Assembly: GCA_015179025.1 (NCBI GenBank)
Contig: WHUX01000369.1
Span: 1-36,477 of the forward strand
DNA from: Terfezia claveryi
Lineage: Eukaryota > Ascomycota > Pezizomycetes > Pezizales > Pezizaceae
Direction of reading: 5' to 3'
Length of the DNA: 36,477 nucleotides
Positions 28,289 through 36,477 of the stretch are shown here, piece by piece (the first letter of the stretch is position 1; each line of letters starts with the position of its first letter). Position numbers and translations under genes: made by a program. A model generated the notes under the pieces. It searched no databases, was not told the origin of the DNA, and worked only from the letters and a program-made list of their open reading frames with translations.

Positions 28289-28802
28289 TGTAACGAGGGC
28301 TCTGGGGGACAAGGCGACCAAGGGGTACGCCAGGGAAGTGGCAAGGGGCAATCACATACGTAGGAGCGCTACGTGTGTGACCAGGGGAAGACTGAGACGG
28401 GGGCAAGGGCAAGAGGCAAGAGGCAGAGGGCAAGGGACACGAGACACGTGGAGGCAGTTGCCACGTGTGTCAAGGGAGGCAGCTGTACTGCAGAGTTGTT
28501 TGTTCGAGACAAGGATGTGCACAAGGGAGGTGCACAAGCGCTGGGGGAAGCAAGGTCCTGTATTGGGTATACAAGACGTTGGATGGGGATCTAATGAGAG
28601 GGCAGAGGGACGAAGATATATATACATGATTCCAGGCCAAGGCCGTGGAAGGAATAAGCTTCCTGAGATTCCTATCTCGGAAGCTAAGATAACAATCACC
28701 CATCGACGACACTCGAACAAGCCTGTTCGAGTGTCAAAACAGCACGACACCCGAACAAGCCTGTTCGAGTGTCAAATCAAGACTAAGAACACGGTTGTGA
28801 CA
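28289..28802 (-). repeat. 3' LTR of element C (514 bp)
   Basis: On the plus strand it runs from TGTAACGAGGGCTCTGG to CGGTTGTGACA. Related to LTR B throughout, including TATATATA and the ATCCAACGTCTTG-type segment downstream of it. Carries two hairpins in place of one. Confidence 0.92.
28708..28773. repeat. Two tandem hairpins in LTR C
   Basis: 28708-28735 and 28746-28773: arms GACACTCGAACAAG / CCTGTTCGAGTGTC with one or two mismatches. Same position as the hairpin of LTR B but different sequence. Confidence 0.85.
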
Positions 28803-28815
28803 CTATCCCCCCTTT
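28803..28815 (-). other. Polypurine tract of element C
   Basis: AAAGGGGGGATAG in element sense, directly before the LTR. Confidence 0.85.
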
Positions 28816-28999
28816 AGGCTGGAGCTCCAGCGACTAGGAGGCCTGGGTATGATAACTAGCAAAATCAATACAGGAAACAACAACAAAGGCAATGACAAGG
28901 ATTCCAACTCCAAACAACAAGAAGAACGAGAAGAGCGAGAAAAGCGAGAAGAATGAGAGTCGGACGGGCCCCACCGTATGACTCTCAAAAGACACAACA

Positions 29000-30506
29000 T
29001 CATTCCATTAGGCGAGGCTTCCTTGAGTATTGCTGGTGGAATAGGGCGACCAAATCCTGTGCATTCTCCAAGTCCTCTGCGGGTTGCCAGGTAGCCTCCT
29101 CATCCCCTAACCACTTGACCTTATACTGAACTCGTCCATAGCGTTTCCTTGAGTCCAGTACCTCCTCAACCTCCCACTCCTCTTCACCTGCGATCACTAC
29201 TGGAGGAGGTGGGGGGTGCTTTTACCTGGGAAGGGGATCGTCAGCGGCTGGCTCGATCTCCGAGACATGAACGACCGGATGGCGCTTGATATCCTTGGGA
29301 AACCTCAGCTGATAAGCATGAGTGCCCACAGCTGCTAACACCTCGTAGGGGCCTAGGAACTTGTGATCCAGCTTGCGAGATGGCCGTTCCGTTCGGAAGT
29401 GCCTGCTGGAGAGCCACATCTTGTCCCCTGGTTGATATCTGGGGGCTGGCAACCGTGATCTGTTGGCATACTCCGCTTGCCTGGCTTGGGCATATCCCAG
29501 CTCAGCCTTCAATGTGGAGTGTAGCTCAGCGATCTCTGTAGCGAATTTCTTGGCTGGGGCGTTCTCCTTGACTTTTCGCAGGGGTACTAGGGAGTCCACG
29601 AACCGGGGGTGCCAGCCATAATTTGCTAGGAACGGGGAGGTTTTCAGCGACTCAGAGAACTGGTTGTTGGCTGCGAATTCACAGGTTGCCAACAAGGATA
29701 CCCAGTTGTTCTGCTGATAGCTGATGTAGGCCCGCAGATACTGCTCCATGACGGCATTCATTCGTTCTGATTGGCCATCCGTTTGAGGGTGATATGCCAT
29801 GGAGAGACGCACTTCCATCCCCAGCAGCTCACAGAATGCCTTCCAGAATTCAGATACGAACTGGGGGCCACGGTCGGAGACGACTGAGTCCGGGAGGCCA
29901 TGGTATCGGAACACAGCGTTGAGGTAGAGGTTGGCTAGGTCCGAGGCAGAGCAGGTATCACGGCAAGGTACGATATGCCTCATTTTGGTCAATCGGTCCA
30001 CTACCATCAAGATAGCATTGAATCCCAAGTCCTCCGGCAACCCCGTTACGAAGTCCATGGTCAGGTGTTGCCAGGGCCGATCCGGGATCTCCAGGGGCTT
30101 CAAAGTTCCGTAGGGGGCATGGCGAGTAGACTTTGATCGTTTACAGGTATGGCAGTTCCGCACATACCTTTCCACGTCTTTCCGCTGATCGATCCAGGTG
30201 TATTGCCTAGCTAGCAGCTCTAAGGTTTTAGCTACTCCAGGGTGGCCAGCGGCTAAAGTGTCATGGTGTTCCCCAATCAGGCTGAGGCGCAAGTCCCCTT
30301 CTGGTACGTATAGTCGGTCCAGGTGGTATAGAAGGCCATCCTAAACGGTGCACTCAGCCAGGGAGATCTTGACGTGGCGGCACTGGCTGGAATTTACCGC
30401 TGCAATGATGTCTTTGGCCAGTGAGTCATCCGCGTATGCCCTTTTTACCTGTTGTCGGAGATCACTTTCAGTATCTGCATTGGCTTCGACATCCACGATA
30501 TTACAT
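29000..30506 (-). pseudogene. pol 3' part of element C: integrase plus chromodomain
   Basis: The open frame 30292-29222 (356 codons) covers the integrase: HHCC zinc-binding region (H in GEHHDTLAAGHPG, then CHTCKRSK), the DDE core with LTMDFVTGLPEDLGFNAILM, SDRGPQFVSEFW and QTDGQSERMNAVMEQYLR, and the GPY-like tail (HKFLGPYEVL). After one TAA (CAA in B) the same frame continues into the chromodomain 29197-29000 (YKVKWLGDEEATWQPAEDL), ending in TGA. Upstream the frame is interrupted by TAG at 30341-30343 (CAG in B) and the sequence is truncated at about 30506. This integrase has all catalytic residues visible; the element as a whole lacks RT and one LTR. Confidence 0.93.
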
Positions 30507-30894
30507 CAGGAACGATTTTCTTACGCCGCAACACCATCACCAAGCGCCCTGACAATAGTTGCCTGCTAGCTGGGCGCCTGATGCCTCCAGGACGTTTCGT
30601 CACCACGGCGCAACTGGTTGTAGTCTGACGCCCCGGCGTTGAAAGATGTAGTCTGACACCCCGGCGCTGAGTGCTTCAGGTTTCGCCGCAAGGGGTCACC
30701 AGGCGTCCTGACAATGCCCGGTCCTCATCTAGATCCTGACCGCCCTCGCGCCGTTACCACTAGGGCGCAGATCTGTTGTACTCATCCTGGACTCTCACCA
30801 TCTTAACTTAGACCTTCACAATGTCCCCGCTCATACTGCATCCACAAACAATCACACTGAGAATTCTGATTTTTAGATCACAACTAATTCAATT
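30507..30894. other. GC-rich block at the truncation point of element C
   Basis: Higher in G+C than its neighbours to about 30800. Holds a 28-bp tandem pair starting TGTAGTCTGAC at 30619 and 30647, and two GCG-TCCTGACAAT-like phrases. No coding sequence. It lies between element C and the 3' end of the Plavaka-type gene and could be the end of that transposon or another insertion. Confidence 0.5.
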
Positions 30895-33800
30895 CTATTC
30901 ATACAACTCATTCCACATACTGAAATCTATCCTGTTGTTCACCAACCAGACCCTCCCCTTCTCCAATGGTATCAGATGAGCCATCCCCTCTATATCTGAA
31001 ATTCTTACAAAATGCATATCGAGTTGCTCGTCCCTGAATTCCATTCGTATCATCCCTTCCTCACTATGTGGTCTCCTTGGACCCTTTACCTGCATTAACC
31101 TTACGTATGCTACCTCATGTTCACCCTGTATCCCGTCCCATACCCTGAACACCCCTTCTAACCTCCCCACCGTCCTCCCATCCAGTTTACCATTGGAGTT
31201 TTCGCATCTTGGTCTCCGCTGAACCCAAACCCAATCCGCTCACACATCTCCTGTCTTTTGGAATCCCTGATTACCAGTCCATCGCACGTGATGTATTTCG
31301 GTGCCATCCCCCTGAAATTGTTGAACTGGAACCGCAATGCTATCGAAGTATTCTCCCCGGTACCTTCCTATCTGCCCAATGTCCCCTCCCATCCCCTCTG
31401 AATTACCATTCAATCTCATGTACTCCTGGAACTTCGACACCAAGTTCGGGATCCTCAGTATGCTCGCCAGGGTTGTGAGCGTCTCCGGACTACCACTCTG
31501 AGCCTGCTTCCGCCCTCGCAATACCGGATTTCGGGGTTTCACTTTTTTACCGGGGTTGCTTTTCTCCAACGTTGCCACTAGGCTCTTAATATCACTTCCC
31601 AAATTTAACTCCTTATCCCATGTACACAAATTCAACTCTAACATCTTAAATGCACCTTCCCTCGCATGACTATCTAGAACCTGCGAACTGGCGTCAACTC
31701 TATTCGAGCGGCGATAAGCGTCTTTCAGGGGCTTGTGAAGGGCCTCCGTAATCTCGGTAGAAAACTGGGGTAGCGTTCCAAAACGTACAACTTGTTCAGC
31801 ATAATGTGTTAGCAAGTGCAACTTTGGGTAGTTGAATGTCGCTTGGCCTAGAATCTCCTGTACCAAGTTTTGCCGTTCTTGTCGATTTACAGATGCTTCC
31901 TTTGCCTTCTTCCTTGCAGTGACTTCAAAATAACTGGAAATCGTGCTTTGACGAGCCTGAGAAGCAGCCATATCTTTAGACGCTCCTTTAGCTCGCTTGT
32001 GATCTGACTTAGAAGCACGAAATTCTGCAAAGACATGTTTGTACTTGTGGAAATCCTCCAGGTACTTAGACATATATTTGATGGTCTCCGGTGTGTGACT
32101 TCGATATTGGGCAATCAGACAGAAATCCGATAGGGCGCGAATAGCTCGAATAGCAATTTTCAAATCACTCTGAGCAGCAGGCGGTAGACGACTGGTGTCC
32201 TCCTCTCGACGCATGGCGGCTGTAAAACACGCAAGTATTACTCTTCCTACCCCTCGCATTTCCATACCACTCCACATTGTGATTTGGCGATATTGCTTCT
32301 TTGGCAGGTTAAACCCTAGATATGGTGGTAAACTGCCCCATATTTCGTCGAAAACGGGAAGGCATTTATGTTTCCCCAAAAACCCCTGCACCCAATCCAT
32401 AATATTCTTTTGGACTCCTAAAAGTATATTATGAAGTATATCTGCTCGGACTATTGTTGGTGGGTGGACATTTGGGAGGCCCCAAAGTGCATTCTAGATC
32501 GGTTTAACATCTGCTTTAGCTAATCTGTTTGGCACATACTTAAATTAGTTACCTCCTCCAGCAATATTTATCCAGTTACAACTTACGCATCATTATCACT
32601 AGCTTCCCAAAGACGCTCATAGGCAGCATGATCACGGTCACTATACGGTCGTTTGGGCCACAATCCAAGCTGATCTCGGCTCGCTACGCAAATTGCACAC
32701 CGGTTGACTTTGATGCAATGAATATTAACATTCTCCATGTGATCTACAAGCCATGCTGATAAAATAGGGACACAGCGCCAGAAGTTTTCATCCCCACAGA
32801 CCATCTCACATCCGCCGGCCTTTCATGAGTCAGCGATAGCCCTAGAACGTCTGCTGGACGGACGGAAACTCACATTAAAAACTTGGACTAGGGGGGCTAA
32901 TATTCGTTCGATGAGTCGGTGTTGCGTTTCTAAAGCATCATATTCCTGGTCCTGAACCGAAAATCCACTCAGAGACTTAGTTCGTTTAGGGCCAATTGGC
33001 AACAGAGCTATCAGAATCCATGCTTGGTTGGACGGCTTGTTTCGCACATCAGAAGGAATGTTTCCCAAACTCATGAAAATCGGCCACAATTTTTTATCCC
33101 CAGAAAAGTTTGTCAAGCATGTTTGATCGGACGTTATTAGGATAGGTATGAGAGTGGTGCCAATGGGTAGGGTCATCTGGTGGCTCGTAAGTGTCTGGTA
33201 ACAAAGCGAATTTGTAGTAACTATCCCTCAAAAACATACCTGCATATCCCACCACCATTCCGCCGTATGCATCTCTGTGTAAACTCTAGAGCCGTGTAGA
33301 TCAAACTCACGCCTTGGTGCGAATACCAGATCCCGGGCGTACACTTTCTGGCGGAGAAGATACGAATGCACTCAACAGCGTCTCTATAAAAAAATTGGAC
33401 GCCTGTTTGCAGGTGAAAATCCACAGTCCCATTCCGCCACTCCGGTTGGTCTACCAATCCACGCATTTTCTTACGCCATGTATAACCAGACTTGTACCCG
33501 ACTGCTAGTGTCCTGAAAGCATCCATAGGGAGCAGTTCATCGTGGAAAAATCGGTCAATCTGTCGCATTGAAGTTTTGCTCTCATGGAAGAACCGGGCAA
33601 GCTTATATTCATAAGCATTCGTGAATGGTGACAATGGATTCCATGACGGGTCCCGAATATGAGTGAATAATGACTGACGTATAACGTGTCCGACCTGCAG
33701 GCTGGGTGGAAGACACTGTCCGACAGATGTAGCTGGATCCAGAGCGTCCAGTACTTCCCCCCTAGTGTCTCGTGTTTCGATGCTGACGAGAATATTATTG

Positions 33801-34012
33801 TTGGTATCCAAAGAAACTATCGGTCTGCTGGGGTGAGCATTTCCTCCGGTCAAATTACCCAGCCGGCGACGTTTGACGGTTGAACTTTGCTCTGGGAGTG
33901 GTGCATTATCAATGGCAATCGATTCCAATTGTTTCGCACGGTGTTTGCTACGCAGATGGCGACCATAATAGCCTGCTTTCTTGAACTGATAGTCACAAAA
34001 TTGACACCGCAT
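30895..34012 (-). pseudogene. Plavaka-type (CACTA-like) transposase gene, three exons
   Basis: Exons 34012-33240, 33176-32587 and 32524-30895, about 998 codons, a usual size for the group. An N-terminal C2H2 finger (C3, C6, H19, H24) is followed by the motifs VYTEMHTAEWWWDMQ, ITSDQTCLTNFSGDKKLWPI, EMVCGDENFWRCVPILSAWL, IVRADILHNILLGVQ, and YPKLHLLTHYAEQVVRFGTL with TEITEALHKPLKDAYRRSN. These match the Plavaka transposase pattern known from fungal genomes; the Asp in SDQT, the Asp in ADILH and a Glu in TEITEA are candidate catalytic residues. Introns: 33177-33239 (GTATGT...CACCAG) and 32525-32586 (GTAAGT...CTAAT...ACAG). Defects: frameshift near 33356-33366, TGA at about 32821, TAG near 32495, TGA at about 31238. 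Confidence 0.87.
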
Positions 34013-34699
34013 AATATACTACAGTAGAAGGATCCACTGCGTCAGCTCAGTACAGAAGCATCCCTGGGGCCCTTCTTACGTACAACTATTCAGACAAACG
34101 TGACGAACTCCGACAAGCTGCACAAGTCCCCTGAGTGTCCAAAGAACGACCCTCTTCGTTCCCTCTCGTGCGTAAGTCTTGAGAACCTGATCGATCAATC
34201 CCAGGTGGACTATCAAACTCCCATCGTAGTAGGTATGTCGTCCCCGGTTGGACCCCAAGAGCGGAAACATAATCGATCTTATAAGTCCCAGAACGAAAGT
34301 AAGTGATTCTGGGAATACATCCAGGCGGTCGTTTGGTATCCATTATTTGTGTGATATGCCAGTGAGCAATGAACAAAATGCACTTGGGGAACAAACTCTT
34401 CAGGAAAAAATCTGGTTTTAGGCAGCGTCAATTACTCCCAATTGTGCCAAGCCGGGTGGTGGTGTACGGCTTGGACTCCTGAGTGTCCGAACGCATGCAT
34501 TAAAAATTGTGTATCAGACCGAAATTAGCGGCCTCTTGGAAATTGACTTGCTTTGTGCTGATCAAGTGCTGATCAAAAAGGTTAGACTCGATCAGGAGCT
34601 CATTGAGTCCAATAAAATGTTACCAAGTATGATTATGCTCTTGCGCGTGTTCAGACTATTGTTTATAAATGTTCTTTCAATTGGAAGGTGGGGAATCTT
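34013..34699. other. No gene recognised
   Basis: Presumed 5' region of the Plavaka-type gene. A minus-strand open frame at 34394-34086 (102 codons) has no recognisable features and is left uncalled. Confidence 0.5.
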
Positions 34700-34769
34700 T
34701 AGTCTGGTTGGCACAACACCCTCCACAGGAGGGGGAATCTTTAAGGAGGGGCTAGTGCAAGCCAGACTA
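34700..34769. mobile_element. 70-bp miniature element with termini of the DUF6589 transposon
   Basis: TAGTCTGGTTGGCACAAC at 34700 faces GTGCAAGCCAGACTA ending at 34769 (13 of 15 bases match as an inverted repeat). It is flanked by the direct repeat GGGAATCTT on both sides (34691-34699 and 34770-34778), which would fit a 9-bp target duplication. A third GGGAATCTTT inside (about 34733) weakens that reading. Confidence 0.5.
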
Positions 34770-34894
34770 GGGAATCTTTAGGTTCGTAACCAGGAAAGGA
34801 CTTACTTGGCTTTGTCACAAGCACGTGATCTCGTAATCCATGGCCAAGAACAATGGTCAAACTCAGGTGACCAGGGTCTAGTCTAGTCTTGTCA

Positions 34895-34912
34895 TAGTCT
34901 GGTTGGCACAAG
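34895..34912 (+). repeat. Solitary copy of the DUF6589-element terminus
   Basis: TAGTCTGGTTGGCACAAG; no opposite-facing partner seen downstream in the window. Confidence 0.7.
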
Positions 34913-35450
34913 CTCTTATCAAAGGATATTCACGTCACAAAGAAGCTCGGTTTGTAGCGTTATTGACAACGCGCTTTGTTACATTTATAGGATATGCATA
35001 CATTTCTTTGATTGTTTGCTTCAGGCCTGCCATGTCTTCATCCGAAAAAGAATTCTTTATGCCAAACTAACCACCTATATTAAAGTGTATCTATGTCTCT
35101 GAGCCGAAACCTCACAATACCTTCCTCCCACAATTTCGTATAGAATAACACCTTGTACAGACCCCGAGAGTCCATACTGGATTTTTGCTGACTAGATACA
35201 GGAATCAAATATTCATTCATTCAGGGTTTGACTCTGTATATCATCTTTGGATTGTAAGAGGCCATTTGTTGATTTTTTCTAACCACGGAATAATATTCAC
35301 CCTAAACGTGGTAATTGCCATGTTAGGACAACTTAGCTGGATTTTCGCTAACTAGATACAGGAACGAAATTTCTTTAGATTGTGTTTCTCTGGTACGGAC
35401 ACTGAGCGACTAGACTAGGATCACCACTAACTGGATGTAGACGATCATCG
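34913..35450. other. Upstream region of the right-hand gene with a direct repeat
   Basis: A 28-bp direct repeat (CTGGATTTTTGCTGACTAG and following; 35177-35204 and 35337-35364) differs at two positions, both transitions. No other feature recognised. Confidence 0.7.
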
Positions 35451-36477
35451 ATGCCACCAAAAAAAAACCCCGCGAAAGGAAATGCATCCGCAGATGAACA
35501 CTCCGGCGATGATCCAATCACTCTCACGAATCGAGGATATGCGGGCGTTGCAGGGTTTTTTGACACAGATATCCCTGCAAGTCTGTATGGGCTTTGGAGA
35601 AGAGACGTCGCACAACTCATGAGGGAGACAGGAATATTCGGACCTCAAAGGGCAGGTACCGACCGCTGGTCGACTTTGCACTGGCATGCTGCCGGCTTGC
35701 CGACAATGGCTCCTAGAGGGAAGATAAACTATTGCACAGATAAGGAAATCATTCATGCCGTGAATATGTTATGTCAGGATATAGCCAAAAAGGTTCGTAG
35801 TGGGGAAACAGCTCGTGATCAAGCAATTAGCAGTGCAGAGGCGGCTCATGCCGCCCAATATCCCAGGGACCCGCCCCCAGCTCTTTCTGATAAGCCACCG
35901 GACCTTGGCAGTCCGAAACAGAGCATCGTGTTGTTATCTCCGAACAAAACCAAAAAGGGTGCGCTGGGTCAGAAAACAAGTGGTTCCCAAGCAAATGTAG
36001 ATCTTTTAGCACGGTTGTCCAAACAGCTTGGGGGACTATGGGCACCTGCGACCGCTTATCGCCCTGTTGGTGCTCCTCCTCAAGGCGGAGGACAACCAAA
36101 CAGGTGCGATAATGCATATGATTTGTCCCAGACTAGACACTAGGAATCTCTATCCATATCGTGGTGGGTTCATTTTCGCGGCTTTTGGTTGGAAATGGCA
36201 GCGGTCAAAGGTCGTGACTGTAGACGATCACACGTTACAAGCTTTACATAACGCAGCTGCCGACTGGAAGCCCTTGGATAGGCAAGTTGATGCGTTCTGG
36301 GGTTCACGAATCAGGGCGAATGGTGATCACATGTACCAAAAACTCCTCAACAATGAGCACGTGCATTGGCTTTTCGGACGACATAGAGAAGAATATCTCA
36401 TAGATATTCAATGTGAATTGGAACCCCCTGAGGAAGATTCTCAGGACAACCAGGATCCAGCGCAAGTCACGCGTTCA
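35451..36477 (+). CDS. Unrecognised gene, 5' part, cut by the right window edge
   Basis: The first frame is 35451-36143 (230 codons): basic Lys/Pro start MPPKKNPAKG, a globular stretch (RGYAGVAGFFDTDIPASLYG, LWRRDVAQLMRETGIFGPQR), a helical region with KEIIHAVNMLCQDIAKKV, then a Pro/Ser-rich linker with SPNKTKKGALGQK. From about 36100 another frame stays open to the edge: MHMICPRLDTRNLYPYRGGF, IFAAFGWKWQRSKVVTVDDH, HVHWLFGRHREEYLIDIQCE. Both are clearly protein-like, so the gene continues through a frame change of one base around 36070-36103. That could be a 1-bp indel, or a short intron (GT at 36070 to AG at 36103 would fit the phase but is only 34 bp). Family not recognised. Confidence 0.6.

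Larger units (their letters stand above)
28289..30506 (-). mobile_element. Element C: family B-related gypsy element, 3' half only
   Basis: Contains the 3' LTR (28289-28802), purine tract, chromodomain and integrase, then stops abruptly near 30506 in the segment between RNase H and integrase, where it meets a GC-rich block. No second LTR is visible. The integrase frame is intact, so C is less decayed than B, although B keeps CAA and CAG codons where C has TAA (about 29219) and TAG (30341-30343). Confidence 0.92.

Overview
The window looks like a transposon graveyard from a filamentous fungus. The signs are short GT-AG introns (38-73 bp, plus one expanded one), chromodomain Ty3/gypsy elements, a Plavaka-type (CACTA-like) transposase, a RecQ-type helicase fragment, a DUF6589-type gene, and pervasive C-to-T / G-to-A decay resembling repeat-induced point mutation (RIP). 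I cannot decide between Ascomycota and Basidiomycota from sequence alone. I saw no rRNA, tRNA or CRISPR and no ordinary housekeeping gene.

Layout. 1-3115: family A Ty3/gypsy element on the minus strand, cut by the left edge (5' LTR, gag, start of pol). 3458-5492: decayed RecQ-like helicase gene on the plus strand with two inferred introns, the second holding a minisatellite. 5968-21681: a DNA transposon bounded by perfect 16-bp inverted repeats and carrying a DUF6589-type gene on the minus strand. That transposon has been split twice: by a family A gypsy element (6334-12934, plus, duplication CTCTT on both sides) and by a family B gypsy element (14587-20856, minus, duplication CCCGT/CCCAT). 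Removing both insertions with one copy of each duplication gives an element of 2833 bp. It has one coding frame of exactly 799 codons after two predicted introns, apart from point-mutation stops.

21682-28288: mostly non-coding accessory DNA with decayed minus-strand gene remnants, 23-bp hairpin palindromes, several minisatellites, segmental duplications and a degenerate repeat present three times. 28289-30506: 3' half of another family B-like gypsy element (called C; LTR, chromodomain, intact integrase), truncated at a GC-rich block. 30895-34012: Plavaka-type transposase gene on the minus strand with two introns, three point-mutation stops and one frameshift. 34013-35450: no clear gene, but two places carry the terminal repeat of the DUF6589 element, including a 70-bp miniature. 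35451-36477: an unrecognised plus-strand gene running off the right edge.

How the parts relate. The gypsy elements encode their own Gag, protease, reverse transcriptase/RNase H, integrase and chromodomain. In family A, and probably B, the primer binding site is complementary to the element's own LTR transcript, as in Tf1/sushi elements, rather than to a tRNA. The DUF6589 gene is the only gene inside its inverted repeats, which makes it the best candidate for that element's transposase. Comparing copies shows that premature stops are CAG, CAA or CGA codons in the sister copy, so the decay is mainly C-to-T at CpA and CpG.
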